A stretch of DNA of 64,000 bases, taken from the NCBI GenBank assembly GCA_949361645.1, contig OX442418.1:516341-580340 (forward strand), written 5' to 3'. Source of the DNA: Spongilla lacustris. Taxonomy: Eukaryota; Porifera; Demospongiae; Spongillida; Spongillidae. Under the pieces are notes generated by a model. That model saw nothing but the letters and a program-made list of their open reading frames with translations. It did not search any database and was not told where the DNA came from. Below, piece by piece: positions 10,601 to 21,262 of this stretch (within the stretch, counting starts at the first letter, position 1; every line of letters begins with the position of its first letter). Both the position numbers and the translations under genes were made by a program.

Positions 10601-11157
10601 CAGCACTATGTGAGCTCTACATCACAAAGGAGGTGGATAGGGCGACCTCCAAGTGCATAGCTCGAGCAGACATTGATGTTGTTGGTATGTGCCAGCTCCT
10701 TCCTCATAGCCATGATGTCACATGACACATCACGTGATACAGCCATATTATGATCATAACATAATGCTACTTAGTGTTTGAAAGTTACTGAAGCATTTGA
10801 AAATTGCTTGCTCTTATGAACATGGTGGAAGAATATTAATCATTTCTTCTAATTGCAGCCCTCCTGCTAACAGCCCAGCTGCACAATGCTCCACAGCTCA
10901 GTGCCTGGTGTCTTCACTTCATCTCCAGTAACTACACGGCCTTCTCTTCAAAGCCAGAGTTCTCCCTCCTCACAGATGATAACCTCAGCTATGTGGAGGC
11001 ACACCAGTGGCCTCCTGTATCGTATCTGAAGGCCATGGAGGAGTACAGGAAGAAGTACGAGGAGGATGGGGAGGAGGATAAGGGTACGGAAGGAGAGAGG
11101 CCTGCAGTGTTAGCTGCTGGAGAAGTGAGGTCATCCGAAAGGTGTTCTGTCATGTGA
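7020..11157 (+). CDS. RhoBTB copy A: Rac-like GTPase with two BTB domains and CaaX-like end
   Basis: Seven exons in perfect phase: 7020-7197, 7248-7517, 8735-8873, 8959-9330, 9388-9817, 10465-10684, 10859-11157 (635 aa). The first intron is 50 bp. The GTPase domain (about 1-195) is very Rac-like: G1 GDGAVGKS (11-18), switch [12 protein letters not shown]3 [15 protein letters not shown] with the catalytic Gln, G4 altered to LKAD, G5 CSAL. A Pro-rich linker (about 197-225) follows. BTB1 (about 240-390) begins [10 protein letters not shown] and is split by an insert. BTB2 (from about 420) has [20 protein letters not shown]. The C-terminus has [16 protein letters not shown], the RhoBTB tail signature, and ends CSVM, a possible prenylation site. 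Human RHOBTB1/2 have degenerate GTPase motifs and lack CaaX (family knowledge), so this one looks more ancestral. Family role: Cul3 ubiquitin-ligase adaptor and Rho signalling. Minisatellite and palindromic elements sit in its introns. The start ATG at 7020 is chosen by alignment to Rac. Confidence 0.93.
7536..8090. repeat. G-tract tandem array with a mobile-element-like border, in RhoBTB-A intron 2
   Basis: About seven copies of a 37-50 bp unit (TGCTGTCCGCTTTCGGCCGA then TTCTACGAGC and a long G run), bordered on the left by GGGGCGGATACAGG and on the right by a GTTGTAAACCCC / GTTGCAACCCCC repeat. A single-unit relative lies at 45938-46125 and ends CCTGTATCCGCCCCTG. The shared border indicates a dispersed element whose internal unit was amplified here. 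The open frames (Gly- and Arg-rich) arise from the repeat. Confidence 0.75.
8132..8186. repeat. Short inverted repeat
   Basis: CGTACCGTACTATGAC is matched in reverse by GTCATAGTACGGTAC, with a loop of about 24 bases. It lies directly before the next foldback element, in intron 2 of RhoBTB-A. Confidence 0.7.
8200..8394. mobile_element. Foldback MITE, family 2, copy 1
   Basis: A roughly 195-bp palindromic element. The left arm runs from CACAGGAAAAACTTTCGG through CCCAGCCTTGGTTTTTATTC to ATCCCAGGTTGAT; the right arm is its reverse complement, ending CCGAAAGTTTTTCCTGTG. An interrupted, decayed copy lies at 36245-36855. Non-coding, in intron 2 of RhoBTB-A. Confidence 0.85.
10101..10350. repeat. 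31-bp minisatellite in RhoBTB-A intron 5
   Basis: About eight copies of a 31-base unit with core GTATCAAGGTTCCCATGTGG followed by TCACATGATAT. Units alternate between ...CACATGATAT and ...CACACGATAA, giving a 62-base higher-order period for much of the array. The same array is longer in copy B (42417-42945). Each unit carries the palindromic E-box-like TCACATGA. Confidence 0.95.
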
Positions 11158-11489
11158 CTCAGTGCAAAGGTCACATGATCACACCAGAGCAATTATGACA
11201 AGGTGTACTGCACAGCTCTTATCACCATGGCTACCCGTTGTGTTCTACAGATGTATGTCTTATGCTTTTGTATGTCCACTTGATGTGCCACAACACTGCC
11301 TTCCTGGAGGAGTAGTATTTCCCAGGACAATTGGTTCGATGCACTGTATGAATTGCATTTTATGCCATAGATACAGTTTTTAAAAAGTTAAAAGGTCTAG
11401 GACAGGGATTATACATGTAGTGAGAAGCAGTTTTCATCACGATGTGTTCCTTGCATGAGGTCAGAAGTATGAAAAGTATATTCACATCC

Positions 11490-11536
11490 GAATTCAGCTC
11501 TTTCTGGAACATCCATCACACAGGCCAAGTGGCCTT
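11490..11536 (-). pseudogene. Truncated PHD-finger remnant
   Basis: A minus-strand stretch translating as HLACVMDVPERAEF, the counterpart of HLACVVDVPERAIDE in the PHD-finger exon at 44075-44275. The rest is lost where the foldback element at 11563 begins. It stands at the same place relative to RhoBTB-A as the fuller copy does to RhoBTB-B, so both were present before the duplication. Confidence 0.6.
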
Positions 11537-11562
11537 AAAAGGAAGGGCGCTTATTTTTTAAT

Positions 11563-12440
11563 AGTCTGGCGTAGCCACACCCTTGCGTATCCATAGGGTC
11601 TGGGGAACGAGCAATTATTTACGTATTGCATTACGTCACGCCGCGTCACGTAATGAGGAATGAACAAATTGGCAGCAGAGCACTTCCTGAAGAGAATGGC
11701 CACATGTGTTGCAAGCAAATGGAAAAAGTCTTATGCACAAACATGTGGCTACATCAGAGCAAGGCTTTCATTTGCCATCATCAGAGCAGCCAGCTTATGC
11801 CTAAGGGGTTCCAGAGTAAAGTGGAGATGTGGCCTGGGCTTTGAGGATGGGGCCGCTCTTTACTCAATCATGCATTGAACCATTTATTGGTTAAAAATTC
11901 TCATAAGTTATGTGATATGTATAATGGCTGTATGTGTGTGTATTTGCTGTAAGTTTAGTACTAGTATCTAATTTTGGCTGCATGCTTGCCGCTATTAAAC
12001 GAGGCCAGTGGAAAGCGTAGTACAAATTGGCTTGCAAATGAGCAAATAACACCCACGCGAACATGGCAGAAGATAAGTCCGTGAGACAAAACAGACTATT
12101 GCTGAACGATCACAACGTTTTAGTTTTAGTTTGTCGAATACCCCTGGCAAGAATCCATTATTACCCATAGCAGAGATTCTTGACGGAATGTATTAGCTGT
12201 GGATATGAAAGGAATCTCCGCTATGGATAATAATGGAATAAATAGATGCTTGCTAGGGGTATTCGACGGTGTGATCGTTCAGCAACATGTCTCACGGACT
12301 TATCTTCTGCGTGGGTGTTGTTTGCTAATTTGAAATTTGACCCAACATTTCTCATTACGTGACGCGGCGTGACGTATTACGCAATAATTGCTCATCAGCA
12401 TTCCCCAGACCCTTTGTGGATACGGCTACGCCAAACTACT
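11563..12440. mobile_element. Large foldback element with interrupted left arm
   Basis: Inverted repeats pair 11563-11662 (GGCGTAGCCACACCC ... CGCCGCGTCACGTAATGAG) with 12345-12440, and 12036-12135 (AACACCCACGCGAACATGG, then GCAGAAGATAAGTCCGTGAG) with 12262-12332. On the right the two arm parts are contiguous; on the left they are split by about 370 bp (11663-12030) of unrelated sequence. So a palindromic element of about 500 bp has been interrupted by a later insertion or capture, which carries the open frame at 11660-11878. Confidence 0.8.
11660..11878 (+). pseudogene. Retroelement-like C-terminal coding fragment inside a foldback element
   Basis: A 72-residue frame containing AAEHFLKRMATCVASKWKKS, ARLSFAIIRAASLCLRGSR and ending FEDGAALYSIMH. 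The pattern (Arg-rich helix, RATxxCLRGSR, WxDGA near the stop) matches my memory of C-terminal tails attached to retroelement proteins in cnidarian and sponge genomes. No start can be defined. I infer a captured fragment, not a gene. Confidence 0.4.
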
Positions 12441-12796
12441 TATTATTTACGTCGAGCAGTTGTGCTTTAAAAAAATAGTAAGTTTGAAGTTAAGTACTAA
12501 TACGAACTGTTTGTAGACGTTTATTTGGTGTTTTCCCCCGCCCGTGGAAATTTTGAGGTCAGTGTTTCTGGGTTTCTACATCGTGCCACGGTGCTAGGAT
12601 GTTTGTCCCTGTAGCAATACCTTTAGTGTACTGCAAAAGGTGCAAGAAAGAGAAAGAGACTATTTTGTAGTGATAGGAAAGCATTTTTGATGTTTCTTGT
12701 AGTGGTAGGCCCTATTGTAGTCCCGCAGCTTCCCAAGGTGGCAGTAGTGCAGTGGTGTGCATGTGTCAACGGTACATGTAGCTGTAAGCCAAACAC

Positions 12797-12981
12797 GATA
12801 AGGCCTAGAAGGGCGGGTCCTACCAGAGATCATATATATGATCTCTGGTATAGGCTAGTTGCCTTGGGCGTAGCCCGACCTTCGCGTACGCGAAGGTCGG
12901 GCTACGCCCAACTAGGTATAGGCTTGACGCCCTACCACCCAACCAAACGCGGTGGTAGGGCCCGCCCTTCTAGATAAGGCC
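12797..12981. mobile_element. Foldback element with nested palindromes, TAGTTGGGCGTAGCCC type
   Basis: The outer inverted repeat GGCCTAGAAGGGCGGGTCC pairs with the reverse complement ending at 12981. Inside lie a small palindrome (CCAGAGATCATATATATGAT then CTCTGG) and a near-perfect 46-bp palindrome at 12865-12910 (TGGGCGTAGCCCGACCTTCG mirrored about CGCGTACGCG). The same TIR sequence forms the ends of the 4.4-kb element at 31643-36075. Confidence 0.8.
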
Positions 12982-13384
12982 TTCTTTCTCACCTAGTGAT
13001 GTTATTTAGGTGTGCGCGAAGGAGCTGTCATCACACGCCTACGTTATACCACATAGCCAAGGATAGTTTGCCTCACCATTAGCATAAAGATCACTTCCCA
13101 TTAGCCTGAGGTAGCCAGCCTCGCCTTTAGGCATAGCTTGAGAGCCTCGTGGTGCGAGGTAGCCAATATGGCCTAGTGTAGTGCTCGAAATGCTCTGTTT
13201 GGGATGTCCCCGTTGGGCCATAAGAGGCCTCCTTACCTGTGGCCATGAAGCAGGTAGCCGTTGGTAGTGTGCGATGTAGTAAAGGGAAGCGTGAAGTGTG
13301 TGTGTTGTGCGTACGAGCTAGCTAGGTCCCCAAACGAAGGTGGTGCTGTCTGTGAATTAACTAGTAATTATTACTTTTCTTTAG
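12982..13384. other. Upstream region of Kelch-Roco A with paralogous empty sites
   Basis: No complete gene seen. Around 12988-13025 the sequence is the reverse complement of the flanks of the Ty3/gypsy element, joined without the element (empty site). From 13165 to about 13290 it matches 31560-31642 joined to 36076-36140, again without the 4.4-kb insertion found there. A conserved block at 13309-13345 (ACGAGCTAGCTAGGTCCCCA) recurs before copy B (36862-36890) and may be a 5' exon ending AACGAAG/GTGGTG. Confidence 0.6.
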
Positions 13385-16300
13385 AACATCGATTTGAAAG
13401 ATGTGAAAATATACCAGAGCAAGGTGGTCGAGTGTTTGGTGGTGGTGGTGGTATAGTGGAGGTGGAGGGTAGGGTTGTGTGGGGAGTAGGAAGAGGAGGA
13501 GTGTACAGGTTAGAGGAGAAGGATAAGTGGAAGAGATGGACTTATGATGTTGAGCTAGGGGCCACACTAGGTGTGTGTGATGGAGAGTTAGTGGCGGTGG
13601 GAGGTTACAAGGGTGGTGTGTATAGTAAGAAGGTGATGGTGTGGAGAGGAGGGAGGTGGTCCCACATGTCAGACATGTTGGTAGGGTGTGAGTGGTCCTG
13701 TGTAGTTAGTGTTGGTGGAGGTGGTCTGGTGGTGATGGGAGGGCAAGGTGATGGGGGCAGGTTGGCTGATGTTCAAGTGTTTGATGGGAAGACACAGACC
13801 TGGCACTTTGGACCATCACTACCTAAGCCATGTTGGGCTATGTCAGCAGTGGTCCATGAAGACCTGGTCTTCGTGATGGGAGGTTATCCCATGGCCACAG
13901 CTGTGTGGTGTGCCAACATCAATGACCTGGTGAGCCACTGAGCATTGTGTAGCATCTCTGTCCCTTTATTTAGCGTGTGTTAGGGTGTGTAACCGATTTT
14001 GTTTTTGAATTCTGAAAATTCAATTTTCCGATCCAGAAAAATTGATTAGTGTTTTTCGGAAAAATCGATTTTCATTATTCAGGAGAGGTTACACACCCTA
14101 GCGTGTGTGTAACTAATCTATGTGACACACACCACGCACCTAGCGACTATGTGTACCCAGTGGTGCACATATCCACATGACTGCTTGTACATTACACTTA
14201 TGCCCCCACATACCATACATGCTCCTGCCACACACACACACACACATACACACACACACATGCACACATACACACACAGATTGCTGTACAGTCGCAAGAA
14301 GACACACAGAAATCTACCTGGAGAGAGATACCAGATGTACCATACTACTATTCATCTGTATGTGTGGTCGATGGTGTGCTCCTTGCCATTGGAGGGGGCT
14401 TAGATGGATCAAAGCATACCTCTGCCATCTATGCCCTCCACCCTGTTTATCAGAAATGGCAGCATGTTGGAGACATGCCATTTGAGTGTAGAGATGTCGA
14501 TGCTCTACTGCTGTCAGGAGGAAGGCTCTTGGTGGTTGATGGGTTCAGCAGTCAGAGGGTCTTGAAGGTCACTGTGGAAGGTAAGCCATGCAAGTGTTAT
14601 GGTCGGTTAGTACTACTAACCAGACTATTTTCAGGTCTGGCTATGGTCTTCCCTAGTCCTTTGAACACAGTGAAGACAAATGACAGGTGCGTGAATATAT
14701 GTTTAGAATACAATTATGCACATGTGTGTAAGCACACTTCCTCACTTCCCTAAGAGGTGGAGTTATGTCATTAGGATCACCTCCCCAAATCTCCCAGAGG
14801 TAGGGAGGTGTCCTTAGTACACACCCAATGCATCACTTCCTACCTTATTCTCCTCAGAGAGGTCACAGTACAGTCTGCCCTCCTTATAAGCTCCATGTTT
14901 GTTCCCTGAGCTTATAAGGAATTTGAGCTTATAACGAATGTTGTTTTTTTGCGTGTACCTACAATAACATTATGAATTTAATTACGCGTCAAACACATTG
15001 CACTGCATTTTGTCCTGTAAACACACCAGATGCCTAAAATCCTCCTCTGAAAAGTTGCCAAATTATCTCCTACAAACTGTAAAAGAGTAGACACACTGTT
15101 CTTTGCCTCAGTCAATGGAACTGACTGTGGTTCCACGTTGTTGGGATCTTGAGTTTCTTCTTCAGTCACCTACATCAAAACCTGTATGCGAAGTTGTTTG
15201 ACCCAATAGCCTTGCTGCAATTTCTGCCATCGTCTCCTCCCCTTCTGTCTCCATTTCTCCAGGATCCATTACCCAATCAAGTGCTGCCATTTGGGTCACT
15301 CCCGGTTCAACAGGCAACCTTGTGATTACAGCAGCTATCTCCCTTAGTTGGGAACTTTCTCCAGCATCTGCTGCCATCAGTGCTGCTCTGTCTGGTCTCA
15401 TTTGCCTGATCCAGTTTCAGGCAGAACCCCTGACTTGCACCAAAAGTTCAATACGGTTGTTGCCGAGATGTCTTGCCAGGCAGCTACAAGCCAAATAATG
15501 GCCTGAATGTGTCAAGAGTGAAGAAGATATTGCAGGTACATGTAAGAGCACATCAGTGCAAAAACCTATACAACATGTAAACAAAGACAGACCTGCTTAA
15601 GATTGGTTTTAAGTGACAGTGCCTGTACATTGTAGATCCTGACTGGGATCATTGTCATACTGTACTGTTGGACCATGTAACGAGCCAGCTTGCCTTTGTA
15701 GTGGGCCTTAAAGGCAGCAATGATACCTTGGTCTAAGGGCTGCACAACTGACATGCAGTTCGGTGGCAGAAAAAGGAGCAAAAGATTGCTCAACCTAAAG
15801 GCATCAAAGCTGCCCACTTTTGTAAGTAACTGTATCTGCCACACCATGTGAACTGGCATTGTCCAGCAACATCAAGCAGTTTCGCTGGGGCCACTTGTAT
15901 TTATGAATCACGATGGGTTTAAGGCGCTCAGTTCCACATACATTAACAGCTATAGGCCCACTGTTATGCGATCTTTTACTTTCTTAAAGCCTCTGACATC
16001 AGTAGTTTTGGTGAGTGTACGATCAGGCTAAAGTAATTCAAAAATTTCTTTCACTACATGTACATAAAAATTAATCTATATTTATCTCGCTATTTATTGG
16101 AACATACCACTCACTGCCTGTCTGTAGTATAAACCTGTCTCATCAAAATTGAAGATGTCATCTGGTCTGTAGTGGCTCAGAATATCAGGCAGCTCCCTCT
16201 GAGCTCTAGCCACACCTTGCTGGTCAGCACCACCAGCTTCCCCGTGAAGGTGCATGCACAGAAAAGACACCATGACGTTTTTTCCATTTGGCTAGCCAAT

Positions 16301-19300
16301 CATGGCTAAGTCCATCAACAGTGTGATCATCATCCGACATTCCGCTTGCAGAAGAGGTAGATGGAAGGACGGCTGGAGGTGTGGCTGCAGATGTAGGGGT
16401 GGCTGCTGATGTGGAAGTGACTGCTGAAGGAGTGGCTGCTAAAGACAGGGGTGTGGCTGAAAATAATGGAATGGCTCCAGTGTCTCCAGATGTAAGTGGA
16501 CTCCAGATGAAGCACTTATAGAAGCTACAGCTCCTCGTCGATCAATTTGCAGGTGCACGGCCAATTCTGATGCCTTTGACAGCATCATGCAGAGCATCTG
16601 AAAGCATTCCGTTGCGCTCACGTACGCTGGAGAGTATGTGGACTAATCAGTTTATATACATTCAAACTGTATGACAATATTTTAAAGCAAGAAAAAAAAC
16701 CCTCATCTAGTAGAGGCCACATTGGGGCACGCCTCCTACACCTATCTTTCTCTGATTCGTAAGGGCTCAGATCGTGGAATCCAGCACGCACTGCTTTCCC
16801 GACCACTGTCCGACAGACATGCTGCCCCGAGATTTGGCTAAACCACGCAGCAGCTTTCTCGTCAGAGTCACCCGTGGAGACTTTCCTACGCGCATTTCTC
16901 GTCCACCGTGAGCTTGTTCCTTGCATGCTTTCGCAGTCGATTGTGCGCGTGCCTCCGACATGGCAGCATGTACTGTAAAGCATTATGCGAACAAACTCTG
17001 CGCACGCATACGATCGAAAGCGGAACGAATGCGCCTTTGTGCACACAATAAAATGTTTCTTGTGCTAGTTTATATGCGCTGAATGTGCGCAATTGTCCTG
17101 TCTTTGTTCAGCCGCAGATTAAAGCGCTGTACAATGGTACCCTTTCTTATCATTATGCGGCGCATATACATAATCATGGAACAAGCAAGTCGAATAAGCT
17201 TTCATCTTTCACGCAGTATACACTGTTAGCTTTCACACAGTATGCACTGTTAGCTTTCATCTTAAATGCAGTATACACTGTGGTAGCTTTCAAGTTACAT
17301 GCAATATACACTGTGGGTTATGAATTAGTTTAGGTACACACCCCTGAGCTTATAAGGAGGGAATGAGCTTATAAAGTGGTGTGCTTATAAGGAGGGCAGA
17401 CTGTAGAGGTACCTGACCATAGTGATGTATGAATGTGTGCTAAGGACACCTCACTAAACTCACTTTTGAGGGAGGGCATGGGGGGGGGGGGGGGGGGGCC
17501 TCCATTTTAGGCCTTACAAATACCTTGTTTTTGGGTGAGAATCCTTTGAAGTTAGTGATGTTTCCTGTTGCTACTATGGCTACTAATGGTAACCTAACAT
17601 ACCCAAACGTCCTGTCAGTGATACTGTGGACATGTGATGTGTGTGTATGTGTGCTAGGTTATTCTGTAATGTACCCCGAAGTAGGAATAAGTGTTCTTCA
17701 TTCAGTAAGGTAAACTGCCAAATTAGAACGGGTTGACTTTATTGGAACGTGGGGGGGGGGGGGGGGGGGGGGGGTCCAAAGTGGTAGAAGACTAGAGGTA
17801 GGGGTTTGAACCTCATTCTATGTATCAGTACACAAAGAAGAATGAGATTCAATCCCCTACCTCTAGTCTTCTACTTTGGATCCCCTATTCCAATAAAGCT
17901 AACCTGTTCTAATTCGGCAGTTTACCTTATACTGTGAGAATGGTGGCTATGCTGGGATCGAAATACTTTTACAAAAGCACCTGCACATGGTGCAGATGAC
18001 ATAACTGTTCGTCTGTTCCACACATTGTTGTACGTTAAATCAATTAATATGCATGTAGCAAAGGTTGCAAGATGGTGGCAGAAAACGCCACCAGTGTGTT
18101 GTTAGTGCTGCATACGCTCTGGTTGGTGTAGGCTACGTCCCTCATTTTCTCGAGTTGTTCCAACTAACTAAAAAAAACTTTGCTAGAAGTTTTTTTCGCT
18201 TTTTAGTAATTTCACCACTACATGTGAGGGCACGTGTTATGAATCTAATTTTGCCAATTTGGCCTACTATGGATGAACCACGAGCAAAACCCGCTCGTTG
18301 GCATAGACAATAAGACACGCAGCCTGACCCTCCCCTTCCCGCTAGTGGTATCACACAAATCCATAATGGCTATATGCACGAGTAACATTCGCTTGAACAC
18401 TCACTTGGTGCTTTGCGTGTGTGCATATCAGTACTTTTTTAACCAGGCCATGTAACTAATTACGTACGTGCACGCGTGCATATATTTTTTACGCTGCGCA
18501 TTATTACACCCCGCAGGTATAACTAAATCGGGTTCCCTGCATACTGTAAAAAGCACCTGCGATGCGCAGGTGCGGCACCCAGTATTTCAAACCCTGTAAT
18601 ACTATGGGTAGCCACCCTTTACATACCTGATTTTCTACCTTCATTCAGGAGGCTCTATGAGGAGGCCATGACCAAGGGATATGTGGAAACTTCAGTGACC
18701 AAGTGTCTCATCCTTGGAGCTGCTGGTGTTGGCAAGACTCACCTCAAACACCTCCTTCTGAAGAAGGATGGTCCAAAGCAACGTGTCAGTACAGGATTGG
18801 CTGACAACCCTGTTAAAGCCATCTCCTTCACACTTGCTGGTATGGGTGGACAAGAGGAGGATGACTGGTTTGTGGTTGAAGATGACCAGGCACTGATGAG
18901 TGTTATTGGAGGAACCATCAAACTTAAAGGTGGTGTATCCATGGCACCATCATTGGCTGATGTGGTGAGCACTCTCCCAAAGATGGCCATAGACCCTTCC
19001 AATGTAGCCAGTGATGGAGCTGTTGGTCCCACCCCTGCTGGTGTGAACATCACCAAGGACACCACCCAGCCTGAACAGAGCAGGACTGCAGATATAGAGG
19101 ATGAGCTGGTTCATCACATCAACCAATCCTCAGGTTAGAGCAGCAGGCCTTGTTACTCAAGTTGCTTGTATTAACCCTAAATCTTCTTCTGTAGACAACG
19201 AGAAGTTGTTTGGTGTGAAGTGGATCCAGTTCATTGACAGTGGTGGTCAGCTGCAGTACCATGATATCCTTCCATTGTTCATTCAAGATCCTATTGTAGC

Positions 19301-21262
19301 AATATTTGTACTGAAGCTGTCAGAAGAGCTATCACATCACCCCACCATTGAGTACTATGGAGCAGATGGCAAGCCTGTTGGTAAACCATATCGATCATCT
19401 CTCTCTCATAAACAGATCCTTCAAAACTGTCTTGGAGCATTTCACTCACAGGATGCTTGTCCACTGATTATCATAGTGGGAACACATCGAGATACCAAAA
19501 ATAGCTGTGCAGAAAGCATCGGAGAGAAATATCAACAACTCCAGGCACTACTGGATTCTACCCACTTCTGTGTGCTTTACAATGGAGAAGAAATGGACGA
19601 ACTGATATTTGCTGTGAACAGCCTTTCTCCTGAAGAGGTGGACAGACATGTTGCCCAGGTACTTAAAAAGAAAATAGTATCTGAATTTCCCCAGCAGTTA
19701 GTAAAGCGGCCAATAGCATGGTTTGGGCTGGAAATTGTCCTCCAAAGGTCATCCCACAATGGAGTTCTCAGCCTTGCAGAATGCCATGCATGTGCTAAAA
19801 GGTTTCACATTGAGGGAGATGTGTTCTCTGCTGCCTTGCACCATCTTGTCCACCACAATGTGTTCTTATATTACCCAGAGGTTCTTCCCCAAACAGTGTT
19901 TTGTGACCCCCAGGTAGTCCTCACTAAGGTGACTGAACTAGTGCAGTACCACCACAAGCTGAGAAATAATCCTGAAAAGGGTGTGGCAGCTGAGAGTGAC
20001 CTGGTCATGTTCAGGGATCATGGCCTGTTGTCAGTGGAGCTACTGAGGAAGTTTCCAAAGCACTACAAAGTGGGTCTGTTCACTCCACAAGATGTAGTGA
20101 AGTTGCTGGTGAGTCGTGGTGCCATAGCTATGATCAGAGATGGTGAGTACTTGATGCCTGCTCTGCTGCCCCACCTGGACTCCACCCAAGTGTCCAAGTA
20201 CCTTGAAAGAGGTGCCTCCCTGATGATTAGTTTCACCCATGGCTATATTCCTAGTGGTCTGTTTTGCTGTCTTGTGACCCTTCTACTTTCATCTTCTTGG
20301 AAGGTGTGCACCAATAGGGGAAAGCCTTCATGTCTATATCGCAACTGTATCAGATTAGTACATAAGAACTCCTCAGAAGTTGTGACCCTTGTTGACATGT
20401 TCTCCTATATAGAAGTGCATGTTGATGAGGCTTCAAGTGAGGTGTGTAGGGAGATAAGAGGTCTTGTCCACAGTGGTATCGAGAGTGCCTGTAGTGTGCT
20501 CAAGTACTATGGTGTCCAGTTAGAAGATGCCTTCATGTGTGCAGGAGCCTGTTGTACCTCAGACCCTCCTCATGTAGCTGTAGTGGTGTGTTCAAGGTCA
20601 GCATACAAGTGGAGGTGTACCATTTTAGAAGACCAGAATGGAGACCTGAGTATGGACCAGCTGATGTGGTTGTTGACAAGCAATGCCAGGAAACAGAAAA
20701 ATGAATTTGAACAAATAGGTCAGTTTGGAACAAAAGCTTGCAAGATGCAGGTGTGTTTTATGTGTGATAGTACCATTTGACCACCGGCTTTTACAAATAT
20801 ACTACATGTAACATGTTTGCAATGTTCTTAATAGTAGGAGGGAGGGAGGTGAGGAGGAGAGGAAGTAGCAGTGGAGGGATGGTATACATTTATGTGCCAC
20901 CTCTGGGGAACATGCAGACCCTCCAGATCAATATGATTTGTCTTTTTTTTTTTCCAGGAGAAGACATCTTTGTACAATACTATGCAGAGCTAAAGAAGAC
21001 TGTCCACCCTGATGACATAGCTGCAGAACTGTTTGCCAAAAGGGTGATCATAACGGAGAATGAGAAAGCCGAGGTGGACCTTATGATGTTCACTGTCCCT
21101 CAAAGGATGGATAGACTGCTCACTGCTGTGCACAGAGCCATACGAATAGACAGTAAGAACTTCCACATCTTTCTGGAAGTGTTGGGTGCAATTCCTAAAT
21201 ATAAAGACTTGGTGGAAAGAATGGAAGCTTCTATGCGAGGTGTGCAAGATAGACTCTGTTAG
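13385..21262 (+). CDS. Kelch-Roc-COR-CARD protein, copy A
   Basis: Exons 13385-13929, 14280-14580, 14635-14686, 18649-19133, 19195-20718 and 20958-21262 (TAG) keep phase throughout, so the Kelch part and the GTPase part are one gene. Kelch blades: LVAVGG, LVVMGG, VFVMGG, LLAIGG, each followed by the usual aromatic residues (TWHFGPSLPKP). The Roc GTPase has P-loop GAAGVGKTH, FIDSGGQLQYHDILP for switch II, and G4 VGTHRD. A COR-like region follows, including LFTPQDVVKLLVSRGAIAMI, a winged-helix-like stretch. The last exon (HPDDIAAELFAKRVIITENE then ...NFHIFLEVLGAIPKYKDLVE) looks like a CARD death-fold. Roco GTPases act as dimeric signalling switches and CARDs recruit partners (family knowledge); a cell-death or immune role is inference. 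The first Kelch exon has no in-frame ATG at its start, so a 5' exon is missing. Long introns host a pogo element and two MITEs. Closely similar to copy B. Confidence 0.88.
13981..14100. mobile_element. Short foldback MITE in intron 1 of Kelch-Roco A
   Basis: Terminal inverted repeats GGGTGTGTAACC and GGTTACACACCC, an internal palindromic A/T-rich body (GAAAATTCAATTTTCC, GGAAAAATCGATTTTC), flanked by what looks like a TAGCGTGTGT direct repeat. The corresponding intron of copy B (about 37535) lacks it, so it inserted after the duplication. Confidence 0.8.
14230..14279. repeat. (CA)n run ending at a splice acceptor
   Basis: A CA-rich microsatellite that provides the CACAG acceptor of the second Kelch exon. 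Copy B has the same arrangement (37760-37819), and the decayed third copy has a 146-base CA run (47836-47981). Confidence 0.85.
14871..17403 (-). mobile_element. pogo/Tigger-type DNA transposon, decayed
   Basis: Terminal inverted repeats CAGTCTGCCCTCCTTATAAG (left) and its reverse complement (right), each flanked by TA, the target duplication of Tc1/mariner-pogo elements. Minus-strand coding pieces of a DDE_1/Tigger transposase are present: NFDETGLYYRQAVSG (about 16095-16150), VCGTERLKPIVIHKYKWPQ followed by LMLLDNASS (about 15850-15960), and FLPPNCMSVVQPLDQGIIAA followed by FKAHYKGKLARYMVQQ (about 15640-15775). Frames shift between them and stops intervene, so it is inactive. The whole element lies in the intron between Kelch and Roc exons of copy A and is absent from copy B. 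Confidence 0.88.
17709..17931. mobile_element. Foldback MITE, family 4
   Basis: A palindrome of about 220 bp. The arm AAGGTAAACTGCCAAATTAG ... CTAGAGGTAGGGG is matched in reverse at 17838-17931 (CCCCTACCTCTAG ... CGGCAGTTTACCTT). A poly(G) run of about 24 bases (17752-17775) interrupts only the left arm. Located in the Kelch-Roc intron of copy A, absent from copy B. Confidence 0.85.
17940..18640. other. Intron sequence of Kelch-Roco A, nothing recognised
   Basis: No coding exon found. It contains two small hairpins near 18500-18600 (GCACCTGCGATGCGCAGGTGC and a GCAGG...CCTGC pair). It has no counterpart in the matching intron of copy B apart from the last bases before the acceptor. Confidence 0.5.

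Noticed and set aside
20719..20779. Extension of the COR exon in copy A to the stop at 20780
   Set aside because: A donor at 20719 (ATAG/GTCAGT) gives the correct phase to the CARD-like exon, and copy B uses the equivalent junction.
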